Origin: Ulota crispa
Lineage: Eukaryota > Streptophyta > Bryopsida > Orthotrichales > Orthotrichaceae
Assembly: GCA_963920765.1 (NCBI GenBank)
Contig: OY987247.1
Location: 4,278,001 to 4,342,000 of the forward strand
Direction: 5' to 3'
Length of the DNA: 64,000 bases
Shown here piece by piece: positions 59,991 through 64,000 of this stretch; within the stretch, counting starts at the first letter, position 1; each line of letters opens with the position of its first letter. The notes under the pieces were generated by a model. It made no database searches and was not told the DNA's origin. It saw only the letters and a program-made list of their open reading frames with translations. The translations under genes were made by a program, and so were the position numbers.

Positions 59991-62900
59991 ATGGAGGGGA
60001 TGTTTAGGCCGATGCCGCAGTGTCCGGCGAAGCAGGCATGTTTGAAATGGGTGCAGCGATACTTGCTAGACTGTGTGTGCAGCACGCGTGACCGCTTCTC
60101 ATTGACGTTGGGATTAATGAGCGTGGCCAGCTGGGGGCTGGCCGAAGTGCCGCAGATCCTGACCAACTTCAGGGAGAAGACTACCGAGGGGGTCTCGTTG
60201 CTCTTCCTTATGACGTGGGTCGTTGGGTAAGCAACCTCCTCCCTCTGTCAGCCTCTACTCTTTATCAAACTGATCGGATGCCACCCCTTCCAATTCCTAT
60301 AAATGCCACACCACTTCATAAAAGCTGCAATTCAAATTTCGTAGATCCTGATCAAGTAGTAAGGTAGAAATACCATAAAGGGTTAAAATAAGCCACTTTA
60401 GCCTGTAAGATATGGGGAATTTCGTGTGAACTTAAGCTCAATCTGTGGAGAAACAAGGATAAGGAAGAGTGAAAAAATGAAATATATAATTTTTACTCAA
60501 GAATTAATATTTTATGCAATATAAATGCAAATTCTTGATTTCGACCAATTCTCGTTTTATAGATGCACTTTAAACGGCTACCTCAAGAACCTTGTTCCGA
60601 AACAAGTTTGGACCAATCAAGTGCGAGGAAATAGCATCTTTTTGAAATCTTTTTCAAAGCCGGCTCTTGTTTGTTGGTTTTAGAACAGTCTACTCTACCA
60701 TTGTCAGGGAGTAACCGTTTATGGTATTTCTACCTTATGCAATGCTTCACTGTGTATTGAGCTGGAGTTTTTGAATGTGCAGGGATGTGTTTAACCTGCT
60801 GGGATGCTACTTGGAGCCAGCCACGGTACTTGAATGCGTGATTCAGCTTAATCCTGAAGCTTTATATGAGTTACTTTCTTAAATTTTCATAAAAAAAGTT
60901 TCCAGCCCTTGCTAACAGAGTGTTTGTACTGTGGGTTAATTGCAGCTACCAACTCAGTTCCTAATGGCGATCGTGAGTTCCCGGTCTCTTATCTGATAGA
61001 ATTGGTCAACATATTTGTCCACAGCTTGATATAGTTGTGGCATTTACATTTTAGGGCTGCGTTTCCAACTTTACTTAGTTATATTTTATCCACTTTATGT
61101 TTTTCTACGCTGTTTTCTGATAATGGTAATCTGCATGTTTAAACAGCTGTACACGTTCACGACCATCGTTTTGGTGTTGCAAGTCTTCTACTACGACCAT
61201 CTTACGAGCTGGTGGGAAAAGGGTGGGGTGGAAGTCTTGTTTCCAGAGGTCAGATGTTTGTGTATTATGGTACTTTTTTTTGGGAATGACTAGGTCGACA
61301 CCCCATAGCCAAATCTATTAAATTTGAGATTATTATCACGCTGAAATATGAAATAAATCAAAGCAATACTTTAGCATACATTTGCATCTACAAGCGTTGC
61401 ATACATACAACAAATATTTTTCAGTTGTGACAAGGTTAGGAGTTAAAAACCAGTTGCTCCCTTCATTTATTGGTTTGTCTCTTGACCGTGTCACAAATGA
61501 GGCTGATTTGTTAAATGTTTGGAGCACTTGTAAACACAGATGTACACTAAAGTATTGCTTTATTTATATTTCATTTTTCAAAGTAATAACAATCTCAAAT
61601 TTAATAGATTTGACTATGGGGTGTCCGCGTAGCAATTGGGGGTGTCTACCTAGTCGGTCCCTTTTTTGTTTGTTCTGTTTTTTTTTGGATTTGAAATTTG
61701 TGAGCGGGCTGATCTCATTGAATGGTTTGGTTTTTTATCTGAAAATTTAGATCCAGAAGACAGAGAGGGAGTCTCAGAAACCAATTGCGTCTCTAGAGGA
61801 TGGCTTGGAATCCACTCCCACGCAGCCTGCGAGCCAGCCCACGGGCATTAGAATGCCGCACCAACACCATCACCATGGCAGCTCTCCCGGCAGTAGGGAC
61901 CAGTTGTTCATCCAGTACGTTATTACTCATCCCTTTGGTTTCCGGATTGCTAAAAAAATCTTAAGAACTACTTAATCTTAATTAGAGATCTCCTAAGTGA
62001 GTGATTGAATCTAACTTAAATAGTTGTGTGATTATGTGAAACTCTGTCGTTATACAATTCCACATGGTGATGCAAGAAGGCTTGGGAATTTCAATATAGG
62101 CCGCTTCCACAAAGTATAGATTGAGATTTGAAAGATGGTCCAACCAGATAGGCAATTAGATCTCTCTATTCACATCAGTTCAAGTTGTTAGAAGTGTGTA
62201 CAGTGTATAGAAAGATGCAGCCTTGTTGAGAGCTTTCTGTTTTTTTATATAGATTTCAAAACATACTATTTTGAGATAACATGCCTACTTGCACTACCAC
62301 ATAGAATTTTGATATGGATACTAACATGTTGAAGAGTTTTAGATTTAAAGATATGCTTTGCTAACAGACACTAGTATACATTGGTCAGCAAGTGCTGTAT
62401 GTACATATATGCCAATGTACTGTATTAATATTGGGTTCTATATTTTGTAGGATTGCGTGAGTAACCCTTTTTCTTTCTTTTCATTAAAAGCTCACTTATA
62501 GAATGTTGGAGCTTGTCTCATGTGAGTGTCGAGGAGATAGTGGAAGTGCAAATTCTTACGCTGAATGTCAAGCTTTGATTTCTTCACCTTTTTCTTTCAG
62601 TCTGGCGATGTTGTGACTTAACAATTTGTTGTTTTTGCAGGTCTGCAAGGTCTCTGGCCAGCAGCTATGCGCATCCAATGGGCTCGTACAACGTGCCTGT
62701 GACAAGAAGTTCAACTGGTGATCACCACCATAGTTACTTGCTCACTCGAGAGGATTCCGAAGGCACACTCGAACCTCGTCCAAGACGAGACTCCTCTTCT
62801 TCCCTCTCTTCTTCAGTTTTGCGGACGGTGAGGAACTATGCAATATGACCACACCCTTGGCTCTTCAAGTTAACTTGCTCTAATTTACATTTATTTTTGA

Positions 62901-63952
62901 AGAAGAACCCTCAAAATCCTCGCTCACCAAAGGCCTCCCATAAATATGGTCAATGGATCAATCACCAAGTGGAATTTAGGATAAAACTCACTAAGGTAGG
63001 AACACCCCTCTCTGTGGGTGTCCCCATCCTTGTGGCATGTTGTGTTAGGGCTCATGTCAAGGACTGACACTGACAAAAAACTTGGTTATGTGGTTATGAG
63101 TGCTAGAGTGATGGTTTTGGGTGATTAAGCAATGGTTCTAGGTGATAAAGTGATGGTTTTGGGTGATTGCCGTGACGGTTTTGAGTACCTCATCTCACTA
63201 CTTAAGAACCAATAAGCCTTGCTTTTAGCATCTCCTACACATGGCTTTACATTTTCAATGATTTTGGACTTTGAAAATTCTTTGTGAACAAATGCTTGCA
63301 CTTGGGACCTTGAAATTGATGCCAATATTTTTAATTTCCTCTTGCTAACCTACAGTATTTTTTTCAAAATTAGTCGATTGTTTTACCTACTCCAAAACCC
63401 TTAGTTCCACGCTTAAGGGTGTTCCTAACTTAAACCATGAAAAGCGCTTTCAAAGACCGTTGCTTCACACGCTAGGATTGAGTGATATGAGTATATATTA
63501 AAGAGCTCGGAGCACTTATCATCCATCTATGACAAGTATTAAACCCTTGGCATATAAGGATGTGGATGCCTTTATGTTGTGTGTGAGTGTTTGCAAGGGT
63601 CCTAAGAATGAATGTAGACACATGTATGGATTAGATTCATTTTGCTTACACCAATCCAAACACCAAGTCAAAACATACCTTAACTTTTGATACAAATCTC
63701 ATTATTGACATGGGGACATACTGAATTTGGCAGATGGCTTCTGGGGTGCTGATAATTGGATCCCTAGCTTTGAGCATTTACACCAGCCCGCGAGCGACAG
63801 GTGGCACTACTGTAGGTACTACCCACTCGGGTCGTGACAAGTGGCTGGGTGATCCTTTCTTACAGGAGGAGCCTTCTCCTCTCGGTGAGGTTTTTGGGTG
63901 GATCATGGCAGGAATTTACATGGGCGGTCGCCTTCCCCAAATCTGGCTCAAT
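59991..63952 (+). CDS. PQ-loop repeat membrane protein (SLC66/YPQ-type, probable vacuolar amino-acid transporter), 3' part beyond the window
   Basis: Exons in the window: 59991-60226, 60783-60825, 60946-60972, 61147-61248, 61751-61914, 62641-62827, 63734-63952; 978 nt, 326 aa, open at a GT donor at 63953. PQ-loop proteins have seven membrane spans with two PQ motifs and export cationic amino acids or cystine from lysosomes and vacuoles. Visible: a Cys-containing N-terminus with CSTRD (30-34), first PQ motif AEVPQI (Pro54-Gln55), TTEGVSLLFL and GDVFNLLGC spans, EPATLPTQF, a long hydrophilic central loop with HQHHHH near 173-178 and Ser-rich stretches, and the second PQ motif GGRLPQIWLN (Pro321-Gln322) at the end of the last visible exon. 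This order matches plant At2g41050/At4g20100-type proteins. Exon 3 is only 27 nt. Remaining spans must lie downstream. Transport function is inferred from the family. Confidence 0.92.
61282..61661. mobile_element. Inverted-repeat MITE in PQ-loop gene intron 4
   Basis: Left end GGGAATGACTAGGTCGACAC; right end is the reverse complement of GGGACCGACTAGGTAGACAC. Arms of ~110 bp share AAATCTATTAAATTTGAGAT and AAAGCAATACTTTA. The right arm has an extra ~20 bp repeat of the GACACCCC motif. Flanks are T-rich, so the target duplication cannot be read. Confidence 0.87.
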
Positions 63953-64000
63953 GTAAAACAAAACCCTTCTTTTCTAATACCCCTTTCCTCGTTCTTAAAA

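Overview
The window looks like nuclear DNA of a streptophyte (land plant or close algal relative), very probably not a flowering plant. It holds four intron-rich, recognisable plant-type genes with GT-AG introns in AT-rich DNA full of small transposons. The genus cannot be named from the sequence alone. All exon models were read by hand from splice sites and reading frame; there is no transcript support.

Gene block 1 (about 6.4-22.5 kb): a complete seven-exon UreG urease accessory gene (+), a complete four-exon plastid-type FAD/NAD(P) oxidoreductase of the pKIWI502 / FNR-like family (-), and a complete 13-exon ArgC (N-acetyl-gamma-glutamyl-phosphate reductase, +). UreG and the oxidoreductase converge; the oxidoreductase and ArgC are divergent. 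Gene block 2 (about 59.9 kb to the window end): a PQ-loop (SLC66/YPQ-type) membrane protein gene (+), cut by the window edge. UreG and ArgC are both nitrogen-metabolism genes, but nothing suggests a functional cluster.

The rest (1-5.5 kb and 22.5-59.9 kb) is a transposon graveyard. Its most striking parts are: (i) a large family of TTAA-bounded elements with CCCCTAAAGG-type inverted ends, piggyBac-like in termini, with ~920-930 bp copies, a 720 bp near-perfect palindrome, ~234 bp copies and 79-80 bp miniatures; (ii) a nest at 28216-39198 in which a TTAA element holds a CACTA transposon (exact TAA duplication), which itself holds an old Ty3/Gypsy chromovirus fossil (ATTTA duplication), a 132 bp CACTA hairpin (CAT duplication) and an 81 bp minisatellite; (iii) a dead DD34E Tc1-type transposon at 23751-25995, itself split by two other elements; (iv) palindromic Mutator-like MITEs with exact 9 bp target duplications, in or near the genes.

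Several of these insertions lie in introns or within 20 bp of a stop codon, so the genes have been tolerating and possibly using them. No tRNA, rRNA, CRISPR or operon-type structure was seen.
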